Source: Chloroflexota bacterium
GTDB lineage: Bacteria; Chloroflexota; Anaerolineae; Anaerolineales; UBA4823
NCBI GenBank assembly: GCA_012798185.1
Contig: JAAZNS010000418.1
Location: 1-6,351, forward strand
Direction: 5' to 3'
Length of the DNA: 6,351 nt
Part shown: positions 6,248 through 6,351 of the stretch, piece after piece
Layout: each line of letters starts with the position of its first letter
Numbering within the stretch: the first letter of the stretch is position 1
Notes under the pieces: model-generated
The model's input: only the letters and a program-made list of their open reading frames with translations
Database searches by the model: none
Told to the model about the DNA's origin: nothing
Position numbers and translations under genes: made by a program

Positions 6248-6336
6248 CATTATTGTACGATCAATAGTTTATATCAGAAATCAAATGATTAATATTATTA
6301 ACTGAGAACTAAAAGCGGATCACGGATAGCCAACAA

Positions 6337-6351
6337 ATGCCAACAGTATTA
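6337..6351 (+). CDS. Possible start of the next gene, cut by window edge
   Basis: ATG 6337 opens five codons (MPTVL) before the window ends. The beginning of a beta strand is plausible for a nucleotide-binding protein, but five residues are not enough to say. A weak GGA (6323-6325) lies 11 bases upstream. Confidence 0.2.

Larger units (their letters stand above)
6201..6336 (+). other. AT-rich spacer downstream of the cytidylyltransferase
   Basis: No convincing ORF or standard promoter is visible here. The stretch holds the two palindromes near its left end and becomes less AT-rich after about 6310. A TTGTAC at 6253-6258 and TATATC at 6270-6275 are only 11 bases apart, too close for a sigma-70 promoter. 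Confidence 0.5.

Noticed and set aside
6253..6275. TTGTAC and TATATC as a promoter
   Set aside because: The 11-base spacer is far from the usual 16-18 bases.

Overview
The window is a tightly packed stretch of bacterial DNA with every supported gene on the + strand. It looks like the interior of a surface-polysaccharide (capsule, O-antigen-like or exopolysaccharide) biosynthesis and modification locus. I see no tRNA, rRNA, CRISPR array, transposase or attachment site. The organism cannot be fixed from sequence alone. The medium GC content, gene mix and frequent start/stop overlaps would fit an environmental bacterium such as an Anaerolineae-type Chloroflexota, but that is a low-confidence impression.

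Layout. (1) 3-632: the C-terminal three quarters of an AAC(3)-family N-acetyltransferase, cut by the left window edge. (2) 632-1165: a 177-residue membrane protein that looks like the N-terminus of a GT-C/PMT-type glycosyltransferase joined directly to the last ~30 residues of the same kind of protein, i.e. an in-frame internal deletion. (3) 1207-2505: a COG4310-type protein with an aminopeptidase-like (M28-like) zinc fold and a C-terminal winged helix, of a kind often found in glycan loci. (4) A 147-base AT-rich gap. (5) 2653-3516 and 3510-4424: tandem paralogous PAPS-dependent sulfotransferases that overlap by 7 bases. (6) 4402-5406: a GT2 rhamnosyltransferase-like glycosyltransferase overlapping the second sulfotransferase by 23 bases. 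(7) 5407-5525: a short gap that may hold a decayed or frameshifted small gene. (8) 5526-6200: an acylneuraminate cytidylyltransferase (NeuA)-like enzyme. (9) 6201-6351: AT-rich DNA with two perfect palindromes and perhaps the start of another gene.

Taken together (inference): the cytidylyltransferase would activate a nonulosonic-acid or Kdo-like sugar as its CMP derivative, the GT2 enzyme would build the chain, the AAC(3)-type enzyme would N-acetylate an amino sugar, and the two sulfotransferases would decorate the glycan with sulfate. The most unusual points are the sulfotransferase pair, in which only the second copy keeps the histidine expected to be the catalytic base, the internally deleted GT-C gene, and the possible gene remnant just before the cytidylyltransferase.
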